From: Tetracladium setigerum
Lineage: Eukaryota > Ascomycota > Leotiomycetes > Helotiales
NCBI GenBank assembly: GCA_031472005.1
Contig: PZJY01000012.1
Span: forward strand, 186,001-250,000
DNA length: 64,000 nucleotides
Direction of reading: 5' to 3'
The notes beneath the pieces are model-generated. The model did no database searches and was not told where the DNA came from. It saw nothing but the letters and a program-made list of their open reading frames with translations. Positions 22,963 through 33,789 of this stretch are shown here, piece by piece. The position numbers were made by a program, and so were the translations under genes. Within the stretch, counting starts at the first letter, position 1, and the number at the start of each line of letters is the position of its first letter.

Positions 22963-23569
22963 GTAGGGAGGGATAGAGCGGTGTTTGCTGGTCGTTGGGT
23001 GGGAGGTACGGTACAGTACCAGAGAGAGTGAGTATGAGTGAATGAGTGAATGGAAAATAAGGTGTGATTTTTATTGTGGGTAGGTACCTAGGTAGGTGAT
23101 TATGTAGGGTATGTTGTGATTATTGTGCGTGTGTCTATGTGGGTACAGTACAGTACAACAGTAGAAGGTGGTAGATATCCGGATAATGATGATGGAAGAG
23201 GAATAATGGGATTATGGGAGGGATGGAACTCCATACCTTAGGTATGCAGGATAGAGAACACCTTATGTATGTATGAATGAAGTCACTGTATTTCGTTTAT
23301 CACTGCATGAACCAAAGTATATCTCTTTTCCTTATCCTCTTTTTTCATCCCGTATACTACTTACTGTACGAGTAGTGGGGTATATCCGTCAAAAGCGAAG
23401 AGCGAGACAATTCAATTCGCAATTAGCAGATATGACTTTTTAGAATCATTGTAATTGATGAAGGGTGATAATCCTAATGAATTACAATTAGCTTTTTTTG
23501 CTGTATATACTCTGCCATAGCAGGTTTGTTAAAAATATTTTTGTTATCAAAACGTTCATGATGAGGAGA

Positions 23570-23598
23570 CCGACCAACCGACCGACCGACGGACAGAC
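23570..23598. repeat. (CCGA)n microsatellite
   Basis: ACCGACCAACCGACCGACCG then ACGGACAGAC: five to six CGAC-type units, decaying into GACAGACC repeats up to about 23615. Confidence 0.65.
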
Positions 23599-24185
23599 CT
23601 GACAGAACTGACAGACCCGAACTGTGACCTGTGACCTGCGGTGGGATGGAGCTAATGCAGGTCACAACCCATGCTTTACCCCTCACACACTCACACACTC
23701 ACTCACACAAGAATTTATTTTTTGTTGGACAGATAGATAGACGACGAATATGCTAGGTTACTGTAGGAAATGTGTGTGTATGTGTATCAATCAGCCAGAG
23801 GAGGACGAGGAAGATTACTAACTAGGTGTTATTTGCATTGAGGGAGAGCGAGAAGAAGAAGAAGAAGAAGGATGGACCTTTGTTCACACAAACGATAAGA
23901 AATACGGAGGTATCTCCAGTTACAATATTTAATAATACCTAACCATCCTAGCTTAGTCCTTAGCCCTTGAAGTGGGTGCAGCATCAGATTATTAATTTTG
24001 GGGATCCGGCCCCCAGGTTTGAAATCCGGATTCAAAATAATGGATACATGTCCATGTCCCATTATTTTTAGTCGTCGCACAAATGAGTGAATGATACAGG
24101 AAACATGCCCTCCCCCACTACCTAGTGCCATAACTCCACTGCTGCTTGCTCCACCACTCCACTCTCTGATAAGAAAGTTGAGTGT

Positions 24186-24244
24186 AAAAAAATAAAAAAA
24201 ATAAAAAAAATAGAGGTGTGGTGTACAGAGAGAGAGAGAGAGAG
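24186..24244. repeat. A-rich tract followed by (AG)9
   Basis: Three runs of seven to eight A separated by single T (24186-24211), then, after 15 unique bases, nine AG units (about 24227-24244). Confidence 0.7.
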
Positions 24245-25872
24245 GAATAGATAGATAGGTGGAGATACATGCACTTATTTAGTGATAAATAACATTGACC
24301 TTGATAGAAGGAAGGGACAATTGATACCATCCATCCAGGTATGTACAATGTACAGTAATAAACGAATCATCTATCAATATCCCCACATTCTCTGTTCTGG
24401 TCAGAGCAGGGTAGGGCAGGGGTCACAAGCAAGTATTTGATGCAGCATCTGTGTGTAGGCAAGCCAGCGCTCGCTCAATTGGGGATGGATCGTCCGAAAA
24501 GTTTCACGTACGAGAGGAGAGAGTTATACTCGGGAGTTTTGTTCCAAAATAAAGGATTCATTCGAACAGTCTCGAAGAACCCAACCAACCCGTCCCCCGT
24601 TCATCAATTCCCAGATTGGGCAAGAGATGAACAATGCACATGAACGATGAACATGAACGTTGTCGTTGGCTCTCGGCTGGTTGATCGATTCGTTTTTATT
24701 TTTATTTTTTTTATCCCGAGCCGAGAGATAATTGAATGAACCCCTGAAATTCGATCTTTTTGAGTTGTCGATCGGATGGTCTAGAATCTAAGGTTTTTTT
24801 GAAGGGGGTGGTGGTCGGGGTCTTATCTGGGGGGAAAATTAATAACGGCCGAGCACCAGGAAGGGGAAGGGAAGGGAAAGGAAAGGGAAGAAGGGGGATC
24901 TTGAACTTTGATTTGAGGATGATGGGGGGGTGAGGATGCGAGATGGGCGGATGGGATGTCAGGTCAGGAACAGGGTAGGGTAGGTAGGTACAAGAAAGGT
25001 ACAAAAACCATGTTGAAATCGCGACTGTACTGGGCGAGAATGAGAATGCGGGGGAGTTGGTTGTGTGTGTGTGTTGGCATGTATGTATTTTATGAACAAC
25101 AGGCACGCCTGCCTTTCTTATGTATGGGTATGGCATAGGAGGGAGTTACTGGTACTGACTGTGCCTTGCGTATCCAGTAATCATCAGGGCTGAAAAAGAA
25201 AAGAGGGAGGAAGGGGAAGAGGAAGAGGTGGAGGAGATAAAGACCCAGCCAGCCGTGTGACTACTGATATCAGTCAATGAGGTCTTGCAAAGTCATCTTG
25301 CATGAACGACAACTCTTATGTAAGGGAGGTACTACCTCGTAGAAAAGGTACAGTACAGTACCTGCGTAATCTTCCTATACATTATGGAGTATGGAGTAGT
25401 AGGGCGAGAGAAGGGTATCGCTCGCCGTTGATATCAATTGCGCAATAGCAAGAGGCAGCAGGATTTTTGATATGTCGCAATAATAGCCGTTGAAGAGGGA
25501 GGACCGACTTCACTGTACTAGACCAAGTGGATCGATCACATCAGAGATAGTGAGTACACTACAGTATCGATATCGATATCGGACGTGGCTTTCTTCTCTC
25601 GGATCTTCAGCAACTCTATTCGTAGAATCGTGGAATCGTAGGTAATACCTCCGTAATCGTGGTGTGCTTCTTAGGTAAGTTCTACTGGAGGGAACTGAGA
25701 TTCCTTCGGGATAACAGGAGAGTAGTTGTTGAGACATATGGCTCACCACCACTTGTCTCATCATTTATCACATTACCTATTTCGTTGCGATCAAGTAGTA
25801 GTCCTCTCCACTCACCACGAGGGGTTTGTCCTTGTTTGTCCTTGTTTGTCTGTCCATTTTGCCACCCGCTGA

Positions 25873-25914
25873 CCACACACACACACACACGCACACACAC
25901 ACACACACACACAC
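25873..25914. repeat. (AC)n microsatellite
   Basis: About 20 AC dinucleotides interrupted once by GC near 25891. Shorter AC tracts occur near 26672-26686. Confidence 0.8.
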
Positions 25915-26452
25915 CCTCGCCTCTCGCCTCGTCAACCCCTCGCCTCGTGATTCCTCTTCAAGCAGCAAGACATATCTATCTTTCCATGCTTTTCCACACA
26001 CAGCCAATAGGCGCCGGTCACAGGACTCTTGTCCTCCGGCGTCTTTAGGCATCGTTGGAGGGGGGCGCTATTGGAGGAGGGAGACGATTGTCCGAATTTA
26101 TATGTGTGGGTACAGATGGCATGGGGCCGAAAGCAGAATGGGATGCAGCACGTTTCTTTGGCTGAAGTGAACGTAGGTAGCATCAATGTGTGAGGGTGAG
26201 AATTGTAAATGAAATTTCCCGAAATAAAAAAAGAAGATGAAAAGAGTTTACCATTACCCAAGCAGATCTAAGATCCAACAGACAATTGATCGAGATGGTA
26301 GAGAATGGTTGGTAGATATTCAGGCGCGCAATTTGAAGCTGCTCAAGGATAGCTAGCGGCGTTAATAATGTTGGATTTCTTCAACTAACTACTGCGGCTG
26401 TGATTGATTGCTCTGGATTATCTGCTGATGAGGTAATAATTGTGCCACTCAC

Positions 26453-26475
26453 CAAGCAAGCAAGCAAGCAAGCAG
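26453..26475. repeat. (CAAG)n microsatellite
   Basis: Five to six CAAG units followed by CAGG. Confidence 0.7.
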
Positions 26476-26949
26476 GCACATACATCTCAAAGTAATTTCC
26501 GTCGTCATTATTATTCTGGACTCGTGGCCCATCCATCCTTTGTTCTCAATTTATTTTTTCATCCATGAGGATTTTGGTGAAAGAAAGAGAGCAGAGAGAG
26601 ACAAGACAAGCGGCGTTTAAGATGTGGAAAAGTGGTAATTGATTGTACTCACTTATCTATGCCCGCACAGCACACACACACACACAATACTCACTCACTC
26701 ACTCTCTTCTCCTACCATACAACAATGATGATGGATTCGCAAATTAGACAGTCTAATACTTGAAAGACAGAAAAGAGAGATGGAGTGAGTGAGTGAGCGA
26801 GCGAGAAATAAAAATAAAATAAATAAAAATAAATAAATTGCGCAAGCAAGGTCACAAACCACTCACCTGCCCCCAGATCCCGACCGAGACAAGTCGCCGC
26901 CCTTGGTCTCGGATCTGGAATTGTGTGTGGCACCTGCTAAAGCGCAAGC

Positions 26950-27917
26950 TCGTACCAAGCCCAGGCAAGGTATCTACAGCAGCAGGCCACCACACTCACT
27001 CCACACTACCTCCTTGCTGCCACAGGCCACCAACAACACCATTTCATTCATTGATTCCCATTATTTCCACCACCCCCGTCGACTACTGGCGGGCGCCAAT
27101 AATTGTTCGACTATCCCCCTCCCAGCTGCTGCTGCGACTTGCTCAACACCACACCACAACCACAAATTTCCCAGCTTCTTCCTCTTTCTTTCCTACAACA
27201 ACAACAACGACAACAGCAATCCCACCACCACTCTCCTTTGCCCAACACAACAAACTCTGGAATCTATACAATTGAGGCCTTTGCTGCTGCGTGGCACTCC
27301 TACACTCGCACACACACTCCCTCTCCCCTTGGTCGGCGGTCATCTTACGCAAGGCTCACTCACCACTTGCTCGCACTTCTCCGTACCGCTCCCCGGTCGG
27401 GTCGTCGAAACCCCCCGCTGCTTTCGCGTCTCAGCCCATCATCCAACTACTTCGCCCTGCTCGGTTCCTGAAGTGCCTCCCTCCCTCCCTCGACTCGACA
27501 GACACATTCTCACCTCACCTCCCTCCCTCCTTTCGAATCAATCCAAACATTTACGTTTCCCCCCTCGAAAAATAATAATCTCGCCCGCAACCTGCTACCC
27601 GCACCACCAAAAAAATTATAATTTATCTGGCCATTTCACCATCATCATCACCAGCCCCTCCCTACCTCTCTCCCCAACGACCGATCAACAGATCCTCCCG
27701 AATTCATATCCACTTCTGCCCTCGACGAATAACAGCACCCATCTCGCCAGTTTATGCAGGTGCGCGATAGCTCCAGCTGCCACAAATATTCCGAAACAAC
27801 AAACACATCACTGCTGTCCACAATTCCCTCGGCTGCCCTCATAATTCTAGCTTGTCAGAGCTGTGAGGATTGAGGGCCGTCTTGTCCATCATCACGCATA
27901 TCACCACCTCTTTCACC
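26950..27917 (+). promoter_or_regulatory. C-rich probable long 5' leader of the C2H2 gene
   Basis: For about 950 bases before the ATG at 27918 the plus strand is strongly enriched in C and poor in G, with CCACCAC, CCTCCCTCC, TCATCATCAC and CAACAACAACAACG runs. Such pyrimidine-rich stretches are typical of long leaders of fungal regulatory genes. Open frames here are low complexity and probably not coding. The transcription start is unknown. Confidence 0.45.
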
Positions 27918-29449
27918 ATGGCTTCTTCAAAGGTAAATTGAATTTCCCCTCACGCCGGCGCGCCCAGGGGAGGGTGCGCTGCATTTATTTTTAGAAGTGT
28001 CGCTGATCACTGCCCGCAATCTCAGGATATTATTCAACATTCCACATCGAGACCGCTGAGTCAACATCGTCTTTCCATGTCTACGAATTCCCTCCCAAAA
28101 AACCATGCGCGAAACCATTCACACTCCGTCTCTTCGGGCTCCCTCATACCACCACATCGGGTATCACGAAGGAAGAGTGTCACCTCAAATGTCAGCAATG
28201 TAGCCGCCATGATTGCGGCAGTCAGGGAGGCCGGAGATGCCCCTGCAGGAGTGCCTATATCCTCTCGTCGCAACACAATGTCGAAATCCGCCTCGGCGAG
28301 AGCAGCGGCTGTAGGAAGCCTGCCTTCTCCACCTGCGAGCCTTCTGAGTCACCGAATTCGAGTGATGTCGAGTGGAAAGTCGGATCGCGGCGAGAGCGCC
28401 ATTGATGATGATCAGAATGAGGATATGGAGGAGGACGATGAGAACGACTTCAACCAAGCCCGCTTGAGACGAGCCAGCGAGGGTCAACACTTGATGAAGG
28501 ACGGCAAGAAGGCCAGCGGTGGAGATCTCAAGTGTGAAAAGTGTGGAAAGGGATATAAGCACAGCAGTTGCTTGTCAAAGCACTTGTTCGTGGCCCTCCT
28601 TTCCTGCATGGACCAGACGCTGGGATCCCAGGATTTTGGAAGAGTATTTGTTAACTTTTAATTAGATGGGAGCACACACCCGAGTGGTCCTTCACTTCCA
28701 AACTGCTCATCTCGAAGCATCAGCAGGTCCAGCTCTTAGAAGCGGCTTCAGTTCTGCTTCAGATGAACAACGATGGCACGACGCCTCCGGATTCGGCGAA
28801 AGACTTCCAAAGCGATCATGATTCGGCTTCTCCCGCAGCCTCGGGCTCGGAACTTCATGACGATGCAAGCTCTGCTGATACCACTCCTCCTCCACAGGCA
28901 GACATGTCCAATGTGTATAGCACTGGCTCATACACTGGTCGACACAAGAGATATAGCAGTGGCTACAACTACTCGCGCTCATATCAATCTGCACCATCGG
29001 CGGCATCACTTCATGGAAGCAGCGTACCAAACTTTGGTGGCTTCGGACACCATCGCCAACCAAGCCACGAACGCCGACCACTGTCTTCGGGAATTAGCCG
29101 TAACCACGAAGATGATGGTTTGGCTGCGGCGGTTGAGCTGCTCTCGTGCAGTTTCGGTAGCACTGGAACACCGAGGACGATCCCAATGACGCTGCCAGAG
29201 GATGCACCACCAGTCCCCAACATCCCCGCCCAATATTTGAGCCAGAGCAACTTTTCTGGCTCCACCCTAACCCAAAGTCTCCACCCACGGCAGACCGAGA
29301 GCTACACTCGTCACCAAGTGCGTCTGCACGAAGATATCAAGATGGAGGAGAGCGAGGAGAGCGTTGCAGATGACGAGGAATATGACCACAGGTCCAGAGG
29401 CCGCAGCGACGAGGATGAAGAGGGAGTCTTTGGGCGCATGGAAGAGTAA
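27918..29449 (+). CDS. C2H2 zinc-finger protein (conserved filamentous-fungal regulator)
   Basis: Three exons (27918-27932, 28026-28585, 28666-29449) give 452 residues. The tiny first exon MASSK is joined by a 93-nt intron (GTAAAT..CTCAG). Splicing exon 2 to exon 3 (80-nt intron, GTTCGT..TTAG) reconstitutes CEKCGKGYKHSSCLSKHL-WEH, a single C2H2 finger, followed directly by TPEWSFTSKLLISKHQQVQL and LLEAASVLLQMN, a block strongly conserved in filamentous ascomycetes. An acidic stretch (DDDQNEDMEEDDENDFNQAR) lies before the finger and Ser/Pro/Gln-rich disorder after it, ending in an acidic tail. It is presumably a nuclear regulator; I cannot name a characterised orthologue. The 9-kb upstream gap suggests complex regulation. 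No frameshift is needed. Confidence 0.88.
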
Positions 29450-30650
29450 ATACTCCTTTGTGAGATTTTGAAGCGTTGATGTTGTGAATCAGAGCGCTTG
29501 GCCATGATTTTCTTATGTAGTATTTGATGTACACATGGCGCGCATGTCTCCGCAGCCGATCATCAGCACCGAAGAGTGGAAAAGTTGACACCAACTAGAT
29601 CCACGAGGTTAAAGTGATGGTCGTTCTCGAGCGTCGAGCGAACGCCGATTTCGGTTTGATGAAGAAAGTGATGATCAGAGAGAGAGAAAGAGAGAGGGCG
29701 TTTTTTCGTCTGGAAAGAATTGAAATGTCATATAGTACGAACAATGTATGAATGATTAAGAAATGAATAGCTACTGACTTGTGCTGTGATTGTGATTTGT
29801 ATGTGTTTTTTTTTTTGAGTGGTGTTTTTGTATGGTGCCTGCATTTATTTTTATTTTTTTTGTGGCTTCGAATTGCTTGATATGAGGAGAGCGCATGTCG
29901 CATCTTTGAAGCGTCGTACACATTGTCGCGTAGGGCATATGTTTGTGTGTCCGGTCCAGAGGATTTTAACGTACCTGAATGAAGGAAAGCAAGTTCTTTC
30001 TCGAGCTTGAAAAAAACTCTCTTGCTAGCTCTATTTCTGATACGCACGCATCGTAAAAAAGGTTTCCAAGCTCATCAGAGAAGAGGTCGCCTCTTGTAGA
30101 AGAAAAACTTGGGGATATTTCTGTATAGAGAAGAGGAAGAAGAAGAAGAGGAAGAAGAAGCAGAGGAAGAAGAAGATATAGCTTAGAGTCGAAGAGAAGG
30201 TAAAGAGAATTTTTCTCGGTCTGAAGATGCCCGTTTGGAAAGGGCAGAAAGTAGAAAGAAGCGGACATGGCCAGGCCGAGATTTTCTTCTGTTCGAAAAT
30301 CAACAAACACAAGACACGCTCCCTCTCGCCTACCGTGGCTACGTCACTGTCGCGTTCACGATAAGCCCGCCAGCCTTCTCCATTTCTTTCTTGCCCACTT
30401 ACTTACTTCATGATACATCAAACATCAAAACATCACGTCAACATCCCACATCAACATCACTTACCGTTAAACATACGCATCGTACTGCATCGCATCGCGC
30501 ATCGCGCATCGCATAATCGCATCAACGCCTCAACGCCTCCTCTTCCTAGAAAAAGCGAACACTCGATAACAGCACAAGCTAGCTAGCTAGACAGCAGCAA
30601 GCAAGGGCGGAGCATTTGTCTCAATCACCTACCTACGACCACAGAAAATT
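29450..30650. other. Intergenic region with (GAA)n tract
   Basis: About 1.2 kb. It includes T-rich tracts near 29808 and 29847 and a GAA/GAG-rich tract at 30130-30178 (GAAGAGGAAGAAGAAGAAGA and similar). The last 200 bases carry CATCAACATCAC and GCATCGC repeats, consistent with the leader of the next gene. No gene is seen. Confidence 0.45.
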
Positions 30651-32161
30651 ATGGCGCCCTCAACACGTAAATCGAGCCTTCGCAGCATTCCTCCCCCAGC
30701 ACCGCTCAAACAGGAGCAGCTCCCACAACAAGCTCATCTACCTCAACATCAACCTCCACCTCCTCCACAGCCTTAGCCATCAAGCGCGAAATCGAGCAGG
30801 AGAAAAAGGCGCTGGCCGTCATTCAACCCCACGGCGACGATGACGATGCCGATTACAATTACAATAATGCCACGTCCTCGTCGGTGACGATTATTCCATC
30901 CTCGTTGAGATTTCCGCTGTTGGTCGTGACGAGTTTGGTGGTTAGTGCCGTGGGGTATAGTGCGTTGAGTGCGGTGGGGGAGTATAGGAGGGTTGGGGAG
31001 GGGGAGTTGGCTGGGGTTAGTAGGAGGTTGGGGGAGTGGTGGGAGGTGGGTGCGCTGGTGCTTTGGAAAGGGTGAGTTTTGGTGTTGTTTTCTTTTTGTT
31101 TGGGGTTGTGTTGTGGTTGTGTTGTGGTTATGGTTTGTGGGTTTTGAGGGTTTGAAGTCTTGGTGTTTGGTGATTTGGTGATAAGCTGGTTTTAGTTTGT
31201 GGGAAAATTGCTAATTGGATTCTTTCACGGAAATAGATTTGAATTGGGATTGGGTTGGTTCGGGGAGTTCGATGGCTATGATATTGGAGCTTTGGGATTA
31301 CTTGCTCGAGGACCTTCTGTGAGTATTCCTGATTAATCCAATTGCGCAACCTACCAGCTACCTACCTATGTTTGAAAATGGAAGGAAGGAAGTACTAATT
31401 AAATGCGAAAATAATAGCTATACCTCCTCTCAAACTTCTACCAAATCAGCGCCCCAACCATCCTCTCCTCTCTCCTCGTCGATTTCCTCTCAACTTACAT
31501 CCCCTTCCGCCTCCTTCGCCCACTCACCCCAGCCCATTCCTCACACTCTACGCTTCACGTTCCCAATTCTGAAATCGCCTCGGACAAATACATTCAGGCT
31601 CTCACTACCGTCCTACCAGCAGTCATTTACAGCGTCACGGTCTTCACGGCTTACAAGACATTCTTGCCTCAAGTGTTAGTCACGACGTTCGAGGGCATTC
31701 GAAGTCTGGAGGTTGTTTATAGAGGTGATTTTGTCACGCTTATTCCGGTTATGCTTGGGTTTGGAGCGGCCATTAGAGAGTTTGTGTTTGTGCCTGCTGT
31801 TGTTGTGGTTAGTTCTCTTGCCTTTCTTTACTTATCCGCCCTCCCCTACCTGGAAAAGAAATCCAATATCTCTAACACTTTCCTCTCGTTCCTTTTCGGA
31901 CAATAGGCACCAACACCCCAAGACATCCTCAACTCATCCTTCTCCCCCGCAACGGCTACTCTCTACGAGACCGTCCTGTACAACCTCTGGGGCTACAGCA
32001 CGAGAACCAAGACGGTGATCAAGAGGACTGCTACGCTGATGTTTGTGAGTGGCATGCACACTTTTGTGCAGACTTGGGTGACGCTTGATGGGGTCGAGGC
32101 CAAGGGTGCGGCGGCTTATGCGAGTGTTTGGGTTGTTGCTGCTGGGTTGGCTGGGGGGTAA
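30651..32161 (+). CDS. Multipass membrane protein of unknown function, frameshifted as read
   Basis: Four exons (30651-31071, 31237-31318, 31418-31807, 31907-32161; introns of 165, 99 and 99 nt with CTAAT branch sites) give 382 residues once a frameshift is corrected. I do not recognise a named family. The protein starts MAPSTRKSSLRSIPPP, continues through a Ser/Thr-rich linker and IKREIEQEKKALAVIQPHGD, then has several hydrophobic segments: LLVVTSLVVSAVGYSALSAV, ALTTVLPAVIYSVTVFTAY, VTLIPVMLGFGAAIREFVFV and ASVWVVAAGLAGG. The start and the rest are one frame apart; adding one C to the CCCCC run at 30694-30698 joins them (PPP then STAQTGAAPTTSSS). The codon pattern and four matching splice junctions make this a real gene. 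Confidence 0.75.
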
Positions 32162-33789
32162 TGGGGCTTGTTGGGGCGATTTGAAAATAGGTTGTTGTAG
32201 AGATTTGAAAGGGGAGTAGAGACGATTGTAGGGAATGTGGCTGTTGTTGGGTGGAGAAAATAAGTTTGGTTGTAGTTGTGGTGGTGGTGGTGTGATGAGT
32301 GGGGTTAGTTGCGTATTTCTTGTCGAGATGCTGAGAGAGGAGGCTAAGAAGGAGAGGTAAGGGGAATAATGGCGATGGATGGATGGATGAATGATTCTTA
32401 TATGAATTGAAGGAAAGAGAGACATACTGGCGTTTTAAGGTGTGCTGGGTAGGGGGAAGGGAGAGTTTTGACTTGTTATACTGTAGTTCCATGATTAGGA
32501 GATGCGTCAAATGAGAAATGGTTACTGACTGCCCTACTGTTTAACCTACCTACCTACCTACGTAAACTAAGGTATATAATTTTGTGATTTATATGCGAGA
32601 ACACGACTGATAATGTTTCTCTATCAAAATTGGTGATCATGTCGTTGTTGCCTGTGCTGATACCAAAGGGAGAGCCAAGACAAGATTCATGTATCTGTTC
32701 GGAGGTGGAGGTTTTGGAAGGTCTGGAATATTACTTTTACTTTATCCAAGGCACTGTAACGGTCCCAGTAATCTGGAATCACTCTTCCTCATCCTCTGAC
32801 GAGATATCCATCATTCTAGTGATAGGGCTGATAGTAGCAAATGCATTATTTGTTATCACTTATCAGCCAGCCATTTGATCAGTTGTATACTGAATGAAGG
32901 TGCCAAGCGAACAATGCGCCTCTCTCGGATTTTGATAGAGAGACAAAAAGAGATTACGACTTCCCTTTCTGCTTATTAATAAACATCTACTTACTTGTCT
33001 CTCTTCCCGAGGAGTACAGAGAGAGAGACACGCATTAGACTACCTCATCTATCGACGACGTCCGTCTTGAAGAGTTGCAGTAATCTAACGTACGGAGGTA
33101 CCTCGTACAAATACACTTTTCGCTTTCAGGCTGGCTCAGCTGCTGCACGACATCAGCTTCCTACCACGACGCATCTATTGACTGACTGACTGAAATGAAT
33201 ATCGACCTTCCCTAATCGCGTAACAATAATCCTTCGACTTGTCCCCTTTGGTATACAGCCGAGCCCATTACGACGTGCGTCTAAACCGCTTCGGATCATA
33301 TTCAATTTCTAATCTCGATCGCCCAGCAGCCCACCGGATGGATCAACCAAATAATCCTAGAACAATGATGGATAATAATGCGGCGCGCCCGTGTTGCTCA
33401 GGTTGCTCATTACTGGATTGTTATGATTGGAGTTGTGCTAGTGGATTGGATTCCATGCTCTTAACCTTGACGAAGTAGTTCGGCTATGGCGAACCTCTGA
33501 AACGCTTAAGGAAGGAGAAAGCAGCAGCCAGTAACCAGGGAAATAAAGGTCCAAAGGGGGAAGGGAAAGGAAAAGGAAAAGGAAGGGAAGGGCTGACGGG
33601 AGATCTGGTGACCCCCAAATCAAAACAAGCGCGACACAGCGAGACGACCTACTACATTAAGATTTGCTGGAATAACAAAGTCCCAAAACCACTCAACTTC
33701 ACCTCCCACACCCCCAAACATTTCTAGGGACCGAGTTGCGACAGCCGCCAAATTTCACGCGATCACCATTCATCCTCTTCTTCGGCATC
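32162..33789. other. Intergenic region, no gene seen
   Basis: About 1.6 kb between the membrane-protein gene and the ING gene. Contains short tracts such as CTACCTACCTACCTACG near 32545-32562 and AAGGAAAAGGAAAAGGAAGG near 33566-33586. Open frames carry no family features. Confidence 0.4.

Larger units (their letters stand above)
18650..27917. other. 9.3-kb gene-free region rich in simple repeats
   Basis: No open frame here has a recognisable domain or a credible exon structure. The region holds the STB3 leader, then long microsatellite-dotted sequence, and finally the leader of the C2H2 gene. Possible contents are regulatory DNA or non-coding RNA, neither of which I can show. Separate entries give the clearest repeats. 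Confidence 0.5.

Noticed and set aside
22931..26475. Tandem repeats that might suggest a CRISPR-like array or satellite
   Set aside because: The units are 2-10 bases long without unique spacers; they are ordinary microsatellites in a eukaryotic intergenic region.
26903..27844. Long open frame of about 313 codons upstream of the C2H2 gene
   Set aside because: It starts at TTG, is dominated by His/Pro/Ser/Thr from C-rich sequence, and other frames there are also open. It looks like a low-complexity leader rather than a protein.
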